NCBI GenBank assembly: GCA_012845835.1
Contig: JABAKD010000002.1
Location: 9,322,620 to 9,386,619, forward strand
DNA length: 64,000 nt
Direction: 5' to 3'
Origin: Undaria pinnatifida
Lineage: Eukaryota > Sar > Phaeophyceae > Laminariales > Alariaceae
The translations under genes and the position numbers were made by a program. The notes beneath the pieces were generated by a model. That model was not told the DNA's origin and ran no database searches. It worked only from the letters and a program-made list of their open reading frames with translations. Positions 44,760 through 55,059 of this stretch are shown in pieces. The first letter of the stretch is position 1, and each line of letters opens with the position of its first letter.

Positions 44760-44861
44760 TCACCAACCTGAATCGTGATGTAGCAATCCAGGGCCATGGG
44801 GGACCGCACACGTTTGGCGGCACCGCCTCAAGCGTGTTTGTTGTCTCAGTTGACGGAAAGG
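44760..44861 (+). CDS. Possible atypical or partial blade exon
   Basis: After a strong acceptor (TGTTTTTTTATGCAG) an open frame reads NLNRDVAIQGHG, then GGTASSVFVVSVDGK, and ends at AAG|GTAAGT, a consensus donor. The second half resembles the GG-x-D-FAVVKL-x-x-DG end of a blade but lacks LWxWQ. The frame that stays open begins two bases into the exon, which does not match the phase-0 border of exon 4. Either it belongs to another transcript form or it is decayed. Confidence 0.35.
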
Positions 44862-45241
44862 TAAGTACAATTCGGGCGGTGACGGGCCGTAACGGGATAC
44901 ACGGTGCTCTCCTTGAAAAAATATAGAATAACCGACGAGTCTTGCACCTCAAAGCCGTGCGCGAAACTTGTATGTTACACATTATCCTGGTATAGGTTAG
45001 CAGCACGATCCCTCATCCAACGGTCGACTCTATTGCACGACCTGTTATCACCCTACGGCATATCCTTGGAGGAATACCCTTGGACAATTGAACATGATGT
45101 TGCAACTCGAGACTCTCCTACAAACCATGCCCAGGTGGGGCCCGACCAGCACACTCGGTTCGCCAGGTACAGTACACCCCACCGAAGAGATGCTCAAACT
45201 TGCGTCGGCCAATCCCTTCGTGTATGTCGGGTACTGAACAG

Positions 45242-45409
45242 GGTGGCACAGCACGATCTGATTACGTCCAAAACGTAGCGATAGGCGATGATGGATCGGT
45301 GTTCTTGGCAGGATTTACATTCGGCGACTGGGGCAATATAAACGCGGGAGGTGTCGATTTTGCTGTGGTCAAGCTCAGCACCGACGGCAACGTGTTGTGG
45401 AGGTGGCAG
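45242..45409 (+). CDS. Beta-propeller-like blade exon 5
   Basis: Fifty-six residues: GGTARSDYVQNVAIGDDGS, VFLAGFTFGDWGNINAGG, then DFAVVKLSTDGNVLWRWQ. The acceptor is TACTGAACAG| with a likely branch point at the same place, and the donor is CAG|GTAAGG. Phase 0 on both sides and 168 bp again. This is the last blade I could find; a terminal exon with stop and poly(A) signal should lie further right. Confidence 0.8.
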
Positions 45410-47055
45410 GTAAGGTTGTAGATGTGCTTGTAGGCGCTCCGATCAACAACAAATATATTTAAAACATTGATTTTGTTGGTACCATAGACGTTGAAGAGGA
45501 CACAACCGCCAAAGTTGGACGACGTCCTAATGAGACGTAAACATTCCCTGGGCCACAACCCTGGACCAGAGAGCAAGCGTAAGACCAAGGCGTAACTGTA
45601 GGGGGTGGTGTTCGTCAGCCCCAAGTAAAGTTGCCAAGACTCCCGGACAACGTCGATGGTTCGAATATTGAGGTCGTTTATAACTATCTCCCAGGAGTGG
45701 TGTGGACAAGAGAAGGAACACCGAGCGTCACCTCATATACACTCGGATGTTTAAATTTACATCATCCTCAAATACCAATATCCCGAACGAAACTGTCAAG
45801 TCGAAAAGGCGCAACGAATTTCCTCCGTGACTCTTTACGTAACAGTGACGAACCGAGCGAAATATATCCAGGTTCATGACCTAAATCAACATTGAAAATG
45901 ACGCGACATAAGAACCCATTTCGGTGGGCCAAGACTTCTTCCTCAATCCCAGCATATGACTGCTGCAATTGTAGACGAAATTACATTAACCGCGCCAAAT
46001 TGAGACTAAGGGTAAAAGCCAAAAGCCAAAGATCGCGAGGAACATCGTTCCCCCTGACAAAGTCTCCTTTTTTTGCCCCCTACTCCCGCCATAGATACAC
46101 TTATGGTAGCGTGAAGGTAAAGCGAGATAGCTTGCGTCCCTTTCGGCATGGCTAAACCATACCAGGTAGGTTTTATCTGGCGCCAAATGTGTCCGACTTA
46201 TTAAAAATAGTCGCTTACAAAAGAAAATGAAACCGATAATACGTCAGTTAACCTTATTGGAAGATATGGACCTCCTTAGACCATTTTGTTTCGCTGCAAG
46301 AGAAAATATCCGGACGTCAGAGGCCTCCGGATGGGCATGTAGAACACGTGTGCAAAATTGCAGGGTCTATCTCTCAACAATGGCGTGGGCAATAGGTTGT
46401 GTGTAAAAATGAGTAGGATACGTTTTTTCTTTCAATGACTTGGTTTTAGTGCAGGGTCCAGTTTTTTGCTAGATTCTGATTCATTATAAACACAGGCAGG
46501 TAAGATCTTCGACTTTTAAAGGCAAAAAATTCTACAGACATTCCATGGGGTACCTTCAACAGGTTTGTGCAAAATGCGGCGCAAAATGTTTTTTCTTCTC
46601 GGCTTGGAAAAAGCCTGAATATCAACAAAAAGAAACGACGACCTGTCATTGGTTGACACGAGTTTCGTTCCTCGAGACAGCCCGAGGCCGTTGAAAACAT
46701 TACTGGCCATGTCACCCTCTTCTACTGGTCATGGAGGTCAGTATGATTCCAAATATTCACCCTAGTGCGTGCGGAATTCGTAGGAGAGGGAATTTCGGGA
46801 TTTTACCGTGAACCAGCCTATATTCCCTCCCAGCTACGAACACTATTCGATCATTACAGAAACATCCATTTCTCTCACTTTTGCGAACAACTATTTGCAA
46901 CGTGATACTGTTGGTATAACGATCAATCAATAACTCATGGGGTTGGCGCAGACCCGGTGAAGGAAATGGGGTACCCCCCCCCCCTACTGTAGTGCTGGTC
47001 TTGCGCGACGAAGCTGGCAGCAGTAGCAAGCGGCGCGTGGCCAGGACTTAGGTAT
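45410..47055. other. Downstream of the last recognised blade exon, nothing recognised
   Basis: I found no further blade motif. Short ORFs (for example 45892-46155, + and 46446-46715, -) have no known domain. The sequence may be intron or 3' flank of the propeller gene. Confidence 0.3.
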
Positions 47056-47057
47056 GG

Positions 47058-47322
47058 ACACATGCTAAGATAGATGTAGCTCTTTTTTCTGAAACGATTT
47101 CTAAGTGGTGGGGCCCCTTTTTAAGCCGAAGTCTTCCGAATTAGTTTTCCTTTACAGAGTTTACGATATACACTTAGTCTAAGCATGGAAAATTTCATCC
47201 GACAGTGTTTCGCCCCTCGAAGTGATTTTGTGGCGTCATGAAGGACGTGTCTGTCACGTCTCCAGGTCCGAAACTGAGGATTCTCAGAAGAAAAGTGGCT
47301 AACCTCTTTCGTAGCACGCGTC
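47058..47322. mobile_element. MITE, copy 3 (about 265 bp)
   Basis: The left end ACACATGCTAAGATAGATGTAG followed by CTCTTTTTTCTGA aligns with the left end and T-run of the copy at 40762. The right end AACCTCTTTCGTAGCACGCGTCT is its inverted partner and also matches the right ends of the other copies. Non-coding. Confidence 0.65.
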
Positions 47323-47324
47323 TA

Positions 47325-48120
47325 TCCGAGGTCCAATCGAACATACAAGAAGAAGGCAGTGGCTCTGTGTCAATCAACTCCGACATATCCACATAGCTGT
47401 GTGTGAACCCGCGTCCGAGGTACCAGGCTTTTCATGTTTTGAACTGCACGTAAGAGAGGTCGCGACATCTACGGCCCTGCCTACCACAGGCTTGTGCCGA
47501 GGCTATCAGACCAACAAATCGCGCGGCAGCAGCAACACGCAGCAGCAGTGCGCGGCGAGAAAGTACGATTCCCGCAGGTGCGATGGCCCTAGTGCAGCTT
47601 GGTCTCTACAACTGGCCACATCCGCCAGCCTTTCTCCCTAGCATCCAGCCCCATCCCCTCTCCCAGTTTTTCTCGCCTTCGTCGGTGTGGCATGCCAGCT
47701 CCGATTCGTATCTTCGAGGAAATATATCCGGCATCCTTGTGGCACTCTGCTGCTGAATGCGTGTCTCGCTGCTGCTGTTGTTGCCGTGGCTCGCTTCTGG
47801 TATGGGGTGTGCTTCGTTTAATGGTCGGAGCGCTGTTTCGGGTTGGGTGGCGAGTGTGATTTACATCAGACCACTCCCCGCAGCAGAAAAATAATACCGA
47901 TATGAACGTGCATCACATCGTGGGCCCTGTCCATTCTGGTTTAAACCGGAAGTTGAATACCATAATGAAAACCCAAAATATTCCTCTGGGTTTGGGTTTC
48001 GGGAGCTAAACACGAACTAAACGCGTATTTTCCCGGTTATTCTGGAAACATTTGTTTCTCTGGAAATCAACGTGTTTCCCGAAATTGCTTGATAATTAAT
48101 ACAAAACACTAAAAACGTCA
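47325..48120. other. No recognised gene
   Basis: A CAGCAGCAACACGCAGCAGCAG stretch lies near 47526-47549 and a GCTGCTGCTGTTG stretch near 47769-47782. I see no coding evidence. Confidence 0.3.
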
Positions 48121-48149
48121 ATGTGAACCTTTTTTTATACGGAGTAACA

Positions 48150-48560
48150 CATTTGCCGGTCCATGCGGCGGCCTTTTCAGCCCATGCGGCGGCCTTTTCC
48201 GCCCGTCCGGTGGCCCTTTAAATCCGCACGCGGGCCCACAGAGGTGGTAGGCCGGCCCATAGTGGGCCCGTATCTTTTGGGTCTCGGTGCGAATCTCATG
48301 GGCCGGGCCGGGCCAGGCCGACAATTGTCAAAAATTGATGGGCCAGGCCGGGTCGAGCAACATTGAAACTCGATGGGACGTGGCCATCCATTGGGCCGAG
48401 ACAGGCCGCGACCCATCCTCTGAAACTTTGACGAGCCAGGCAGGGACGCGGCCCACCAACTCAAACATTGATGGGCCGGGCCGGGTCGAGGCCCACGACA
48501 CGAGAAAACGATGGGCCGACCAGGCTCAACCCCGGCCAAGCTCGCCAGCGCCGGCCCATC
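48150..48560. repeat. GGGCCGGGCC degenerate array (about 40-bp units)
   Basis: Six or so units of the form GATGGGCCGGGCCGGGTCGAGG, CCCAC, an A/C-rich spacer and GAAA start near 48296, 48337, 48391, 48430, 48470 and 48510. To the left, CCATGCGGCGGCCTTTTC is repeated twice. Composition differs sharply from the flanks. GGGCC-type repeats of this kind occur in subterminal regions of some plant hAT elements, but I found no inverted ends here. Confidence 0.7.
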
Positions 48561-48731
48561 ACATGCCCTATTTTGCTTTTCACTTCTTTCGTCTTTGGTT
48601 TTCTCACAGACATTATTACCCGTAGTAGGAGTACGTGTTATAGTCTAATGGAATAACTTGCAATCTCAAAGGCACACAGTTCACCGTACAGGAGACCTAC
48701 ACACAGCACGTTTATACGTGTTTCTTTTTAG

Positions 48732-48924
48732 AGTACGTTTCGCTGGCAATGACATCAAGGGCGGGACTGCTCTTCAGTTTCCCACGGCTCGTAGCGGGGG
48801 TCTGAACTTGGTGTCAGGTGTAGTTGCTTCCCTATCTGCAATCTCCGACGTGTTCGATGCTCCTTCGCTACTGACTCATCGGCAAGGAAGGGTCGTTTTC
48901 GATTTTGGACTTGGAGCGTTTGAG
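48732..48924 (+). CDS. Possible exon, unassigned
   Basis: An acceptor (GTGTTTCTTTTTAG) opens a frame that reads VRFAGNDIKGGTALQFPTA and stays open for 193 bp to GAG|GTACAT, a fair donor. The encoded 64 residues are not a blade and I do not recognise them. It lies 3.3 kb after the last blade exon on the same strand, so it could be a downstream exon of the propeller gene or of another gene. Confidence 0.25.
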
Positions 48925-49079
48925 GTACATACATGCGCACCATGTATCCAGTGGATGAGCGGCCACTACACCTGACTTTACCGATAACGTTAGGCATTAG
49001 GCTTGCCGAATGCAATTTCAGCTAGAGTCAAGAGTTCCTCCTCGCCGTTCGATACATCGTACAACCAATAAACCCTTTA

Positions 49080-50145
49080 TCATGAGATTGATACTACTCC
49101 GGAATAGCCGGCTTGCCGACATATATAATATAAAAAGTGAAAATACACTCCAGCTGTGAGATCGAAGATTTTGTCGAAACTCATCTTTGCAGTTTCTGTG
49201 TGTGACACTCCGATCACGCGTATTACGAGTTGTGTGTTCTCATTAAGAATATAGGTCGGCGACTCCCCTTGCAACTACAGTGTAGCCATCAGGGTCAACA
49301 GGGTGATTTTAGTCAGTCTGTGCGCGGGAATTATAAAACCCGTTTATGAGGGGGACAAAATCAGACAGCTGCGGAAGGAAATGCATCCGTTTATCAAGTG
49401 AATGCTGTAAGTCGAATAACCGGTGAGGGGAGGGCGAAGTTTTGAAGGACGTGGGGGGCTGGTTTTGATCTAAAGGGAGCGGGGTTGGAGGGGGGGGGAA
49501 GGGGGGGGGGGGGGGGGCGGACGGGCGGGCAATTTGTGCGTGAAACTAAAAATCTATGAAGGGGATAAATCTGACGGTTTTGGCAAAAAAAAAGCACCAG
49601 TATATCATGGGGGGGGTGGGCCGGGGGTAGGGCGTGTGCGGCAGCTCAATCTGTACCATCAGTGAGCAGAGGGAGAGATGTTCGAGGGGGTGGGGATGGG
49701 ATGGGGTGGGGGGGTGGGGTGGGGGCCGGGGGGGAGGGGGGCGGAGATAGGGGGAGGGGAAGGGAAGGGCTTTAGGTGGCATAAATGTAGGGGTTTGTCA
49801 TACGTGTGGTGCTAGGTCTGGGCGATGTTGCCGGTGGTGGGGAAGGAGGGGGCGTTTGGGGCGCGCGGGCGGGTGGGGGGGGGATGGGGGGAAGCAGCGG
49901 CATCGATACCTTCTATAAAAATAATGAGGTCATATATAGTGCCTGAAATGTTTATTCATCTATCGGATTCCGATATTAGGTGGGGCGTTTGAGCAAGGGA
50001 TAGCGAGAAGGGGGGGGGGAAGTTTTTTAGGAGGTTTAGGTCACATCTATTATTCAAATACACTCCGGCTGTGAGATCAAAGATATGTAGGGGCTTATTT
50101 TACGCGTGGTGCTAGGTCTAGGCGTATATATGTGTGCTAACGAGA
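49080..50145 (-). repeat. Poly-G modular repeat, copy c (inverted relative to copy b)
   Basis: Read left to right: one arm (49145-49250), the hinge (ATAGGTCGGCGACTCCCC, about 49253), GATAAA/CGTGGAAACTATAAA-type modules with G-runs (49330-49790), then the type-1 module seen three times in copy b (GTGGTGCTAGGTCTGGGCG and GGTGGGGCGTTTGAGCAAGG). The order is the mirror image of 30790-32165. G-runs reach 15 or more. Confidence 0.75.
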
Positions 50146-50179
50146 AGGGACGGCACCTCCGCCCCAAGGGTTGAGATTC

Positions 50180-50900
50180 CGTACTAAGAAACTATCACCA
50201 ACGGGTTGTCATGCAGTACATGCCACACAGGTATCTTGCGATCGTCCTATCATACCTATATGTGGAAAAATTACGAGTCCCGGAGGTGAAAACTCATTGG
50301 AAGATTGACGTAGTCCACAAGATATGAAGTGGTATTCAGGCTCGTTCGAAGTTATACTGATTCCATGATAGACCCCCCCCAAACCAGCGAATTTGTTATT
50401 CAAACCGTTCACGGCTGGTGGGCACGATAAAGGATTCTGTGAAAATAATATGTTCACAATTGTTTGCTTGCGTTGGGGTGGTGAGGGGCACCTTGTTACA
50501 GGAAATACGGCCGGGGAGTGGTTGCGAAACCGTCGATTCCGGCAAAGGAAAGCTGGCGGGGCTATCGTAGGATGACGTCGAAACTATTCGCCCCCACGCA
50601 TGCCGCTCGCAATGTTTAGTAAAAACGCGAACATCTGGCATCATACTGACCCTCGTGACCAGTGGAAGGGGGGTGACATGACTGTCTCTAGGAGAAAAAC
50701 TCGATTCGACCGATGAATGGCCTTCTAAATTTTCAATTATATTCAGGTTTTTCAAAACGGGGGCGAAAACTATTATTGAGCCAAATTGTGCACGACCCAG
50801 TTGGACGTGTACTCCAAGGCATGTCTGTAGAAGTTTTCGCCCAAAGATGTCGGAGATCTGACTCGCGCATGTATATTCAATACTAAGCAAAACATATCGA
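50180..50900 (-). mobile_element. Ty3-like LTR retrotransposon fragment (fossil)
   Basis: A minus-strand segment shares blocks with the Ty3-like fossil at 55-63 kb: the block near 50355-50395 matches 59485-59520, and the block near 50490-50560 matches 60190-60255. It appears to come from the region between protease and reverse transcriptase of the same family. Broken and old; no ends were found. Confidence 0.5.
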
Positions 50901-50949
50901 AAAAATTTCTTCCGGCACGAAAACTAATACACAAGGCTAGGACCAAAAC

Positions 50950-51150
50950 TACTGTATTGCAGTAGTATCAAACTCTATCATACTCCATCATACCATATCA
51001 TTGTACTATCATACCCCCATTTCACTACCGGGTTTGAGCTGTCATATCATATCATGTATCATATCATATCGTATCATATCATATCATATCATATCATATC
51101 ATATCATATCATATCATGTATCATATCATATCGTATCATATTACATTATA
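50950..51150. repeat. TATCA microsatellite
   Basis: TATCA/ATATC pentamers run almost without break from about 51043 to 51140, with TGTATC and CGTATC variants. Sparser copies start near 50970. Confidence 0.95.
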
Positions 51151-51164
51151 AAAATTACCAAGGT

Positions 51165-51577
51165 AAAATACACTCCAGCTGTGAGATCGAATATTTTTTT
51201 GTAGAAACTCAATTATATTATATAAAATGAAAATACACTCCAGCTGTGAGATCGAAGATTTCGTCGAAACTCATCTTTGCAAGCTGTGTGTGATACTCCG
51301 ATCGCGCGCATTACGAGTTATGTGTCCTCATTAAGGATATAGGTCGGCGACTCCCCTTGCAACTACAGTGTAGCTATCAGGGTCAACAGGATGATTTTAG
51401 TCAGTCTGTGCGCGGAAACTATAAAACCCGTTTCTGTGGGGGACAAAATCTGACAGCTGTGAAGGGAAATGTATCCTTTTATCAAGTGAATCTTGTAAGT
51501 CGAATAACCGGTGAGGGGGGTGGGGCGGAGTTTTAAAGGACGTGGGGGCCTGGTTTTGAACAAAAGCGAACGGGTTT

Positions 51578-51613
<36 letters not shown>

Positions 51614-51690
51614 GGGCAATTTGTGCATGTAAGCTATAAATCCAATCGAGGGGATAAATCTGACGGTTTTGGCACCAGTATATTGTATCG
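51165..51690 (-). repeat. Poly-G modular repeat, copy d
   Basis: Two arm starts (ATACACTCCAGCTGTGAGATC at about 51169 and 51233), one full arm, the hinge at about 51337, one GATAAA-type module and a run of about 30 G's (51580-51612). It is nearly identical to 59531-59900 over the arm and hinge, so the two copies share a recent source. Confidence 0.8.
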
Positions 51691-51925
51691 TATCATATAA
51701 TTTCCTATCATACTAGTCTAGTCTCCTATAGTCTAGACTTACAACTCTGATCATGCTATCATACTATCATACTATCATACTATAACAACTCTGATCATTC
51801 TATTATACCATCATACCATCATGCTATCATACTATCGTACTAATGAACTATCAAACTATCACACTATCATACTATCATACTATCATAATGTTATACTATT
51901 GTACTATCATGTACTATCATACAAC
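51690..51925. repeat. ATACTATC satellite
   Basis: ATACTATC/ATCATACT octamers recur about 20 times with ATACCATC variants, ending where an unrelated unique sequence begins near 51930. Confidence 0.85.
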
Positions 51926-51929
51926 TAAT

Positions 51930-54080
51930 ATTGGGTTTCCAGAAAATGAGGCATCGGTGGTACGGAGGTGGCTCCATTATTTGGAATCGATGAGTTACTT
52001 GGAGAACCTCGGCCACACCGATCATTGTGGCTATTTCCCACAAACCCAAAGCCGGAGAACATACGCTGAAGAAAAAATGCTGAGGATACGAGGGAGACTG
52101 TTGTCCGCGTCGTCCCAAGCGGCTCGGTTGTTGGAACTGACTGCCGTCGCTCTGGCCGTGGAGTGGACTTTGCGGACACCCCGTCTCGCACAATTCCAGA
52201 TACGAACCAGCACCAGGACGACAGCATTCTTCGGCGCGGGAAGGAGCACAAGACCCAAGCAACTTGGGGAGCCGCGTGTATGGGACTTATCTCCGGGGCT
52301 TATACTACAGTAATATCATTCCATCATACTCGCATGAGTGGCTCTGTACCTCACTGACCAAAAACACTCGGGGCGATGGTTTTGGCGCAGATTAGCTTAC
52401 CATTCCGCTTCCGGATTCAGATCGTCAACTCAAACAATCACGGAGCTGGAAACCGCAAAAAAAAACACGGGGTTTACTCGTGCGAGTAACCCCATGTCGC
52501 TTCAAAAACAAGCCGCAAACGTGACTTATCTTGCTCATTGTTGGGCGCAGAAGTCGAAATATCCACGCTGTTTTGATTGATGAACCCTGACATTTTGTAC
52601 GCGTGTTCTATGTGCTAATCCCGAGGCCTGGCCCCCGGGTGGTTTTGGTTTTTGGTTGTTTTCGCCGAAAATATTTTGTTTAAATTGGTCCAATTTGTCC
52701 AGGGCATGTCACGGCAGCAGTTTTACTAATATCCTGCTGCAGCATAGATTCCTGGCGACAGCTGCAGGGTAGTTCAAATTAAATGGCGGGAGTTCATTCC
52801 CTCACGAATACCCACGTTGTTTTTCGATTCATGCCGTGATACTTTCCGCACACGTCTTTTATGTACTGTACAAAAGACCTCGCCTGATTTTTTCTTTTTT
52901 GCTTGACGTTTTGTCAAAAAAAATCAAGCCTTAGCCAGCCACAGCCACGAGGGTCATCGACACCCCACAGCTGGCAGCAGAGACAGGCATCAGCAGGCAG
53001 GAAAGGCAGCAGCAGATTGTACAAGCATGCAGAAGCAGCAGCAGCGTTTCCTATTGTGCATTTTGAAACAGCAGAGGTTTCCATAAACAATACGTGTGCG
53101 TTGTGGTACCGCTGAACATAAATTCGGAATTGAGCGTCTAAGCCATTATCCTTCGTTAGTAGGCTAAACGGTCATGCAGATGATAACGACGAATCCAAGC
53201 TTATGCTGTTGTCTCTGTTGCTCGGGGTGTTGTAAGTCGCCGTCGAGCGAGGTGCGCAAAAGCAAACTACACCCTGGATATAGCAGGGTGTCGGCTTTTT
53301 GTTCAGCTATAAAGAATTCCCTGGCAAGTACAATCAGGGAACATTTCGGTACGACGAGAGGTTGGCGGGGACAACAGTCCGTAGGCTAACTCTACCCGTG
53401 GTGTATTCTTCTTTTCGAGATGAGCAGCCGACGGTCAGCCCATCCCTGATCGCTCCTCTTGCCCTTCCCTGTTACATTTCTTTTCTTGTCGCTCGTTCCC
53501 ATGAATTGGTCACATCAATGCCGATGCAATCGATCTCTTTTTTTCTTGATCGTCACTCCCGTCCTCCACCATCCAATAGTTCCAACTGATCTACAGTAAA
53601 CATTCACGATACGTATAGCAGCACTACATCAAATCCAACAATATCATTATGACTTCCCAATAGCGGTGCGTTGAACGTACGATGTGCCCAACGGCGACAA
53701 AGGTCTCACTTTTAATCTTGCCATGCATTGCACTTATCTATTATCCATAATGTGAGACACTGGGTATGCGTGCCTGGCACATCAAGTGCTGCACATTCGT
53801 ATGCACTCTAAAGTCCGTGCTCCAATGCGCCGGGGTCGGGTTACCCGATCTTTGTTGAAAGACGTAATGAATGCGGACCAGCTTTACATATTGACAGTCG
53901 CTGCACTATAGACGACTGTAGCATATTTCACCTGTAACTGTCTAGCGTTTGGATTTTGAATCCGCGTGGGCTTGTGGTTCGGTCTAAATGCACTATAAGG
54001 GACTTCTCTTGAACTGTAAAACATACGTGCTGGACGAGCTTGCCATGGACGAAATATCATTTAATAGGTATTCAATATGG
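51930..54080. other. No recognised gene
   Basis: Several ORFs of 60-156 codons, none with a domain I recognise. A block of about 60 bp near 52556 (AATATCCACGCTGTTTTGATT) recurs in diverged form near 52808 (AATACCCACGTTGTTTTTCGATT). GCAGCAG clusters occur at 52970-53045. Confidence 0.3.
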
Positions 54081-54084
54081 TCTT

Positions 54085-54650
54085 TTTCTAGAGTGCACCA
54101 TAGAAATGAGGCGCTACAAGATGGGACACAGAGTATGTTCCCTGTAGGTCTGCCTACTTAGCATGCCTTCGTTGTTACTCACTTTCGAGAGGTCAGAGGT
54201 AGGAGCGAAGCAGCTAAATATTATTATCTGAGTCGCGGTGACATCTGAGCGGGACGGGCTCTCGCCCGACCCATCTCATGATTATCCCGAATTCAAGACA
54301 CCATCATTACAATACAAAAAGAGAGCAATGACCCATTTTTGAGGTATTAATCAGCTTTCCAAGGCTGTACAATAACTTTAGCCTGCCCTGATGAGCTGCA
54401 TGCTCAGATATATGGGAAGTTCGAAGAAGCTCCGTTTTCACGGACTGGAATATTAGCAGAAGATGCGGTCCTCATCACCCACTCAAAATCCACTTCCACG
54501 CCATTGAGGGAATAAGCTCTGCAGCCGGGAAAATGCGAAGAATTGTTATTGAAGGAAACACTTGAGTGCTATGATAAGGCAAACTAAGCTTTAAACCTCC
54601 CACGTATCGTCAGCATGGCACGGAGGGGGACGAGAAATCGGCAAATACAC
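54085..54650. mobile_element. Diverged relative of the miniature LTR-type element
   Basis: The order of blocks follows 19663-20260: GATGGGACACAGAGTATGTTCCC with AGGTCTGCC, a hairpin (54245-54277), CCCTGATGAGCTGCAT, GAAGCTCCG and then a CCTCCCACG...GGCACGGAGGGGG block. It corresponds to one terminal repeat plus the internal part; no second terminal repeat follows. Sequence divergence is high, so it is much older or another subfamily. Confidence 0.6.
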
Positions 54651-55059
54651 GGAAGGGGAAGGTGACACGGCCCACAGCCCCGCGAAGAGGAAAAGTGATT
54701 AGCCGAACATGTAGAACGGAGAGTGCAAACAAAATACTAAGCAGACCTGTTCCACGTTATGAGGAGGCAGATTACCCTGGTAAACCTCTCCGCTCGAGGA
54801 TGAGGAGGGCGTCGATAAGGCGTAAATATAACCGGCACGAAAAAACAAAAGTGGTGCGCCTCAAATAGTGACCTGATTACCCAGATTCTGACCCGGCACT
54901 CAGCGGGAAGGGTCGGCAGGACCAGGAACGAAAACGACAGAGGCAGAAGCCGCCCTATACCCAGCCCAAGCGCAGAAAAACGACAAAAAACGGAAGGAGA
55001 GAAAACGCAAACCTCATAACCCAGTATAGAAGAAGGAAAACTATGGAGTACGGCACCGG
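54651..55059. other. No recognised gene
   Basis: Purine-rich sequence with short ORFs. It could hold the 3' end of the Ty3-like fossil, but I could not match any terminal repeat. Confidence 0.3.

Noticed and set aside
47920-48565. Matching ends for a hAT element around the GGGCC array (CATCACATCGTGGGCCCTG and GGCCCATCACATGCCCTA)
   Set aside because: The two blocks are in direct, not inverted, orientation and no flanking duplication was seen.
51843-52313. A 156-codon plus-strand ORF after the ATACTATC satellite
   Set aside because: Its first 30 codons are satellite translation and the rest has no recognised domain or splice sites.
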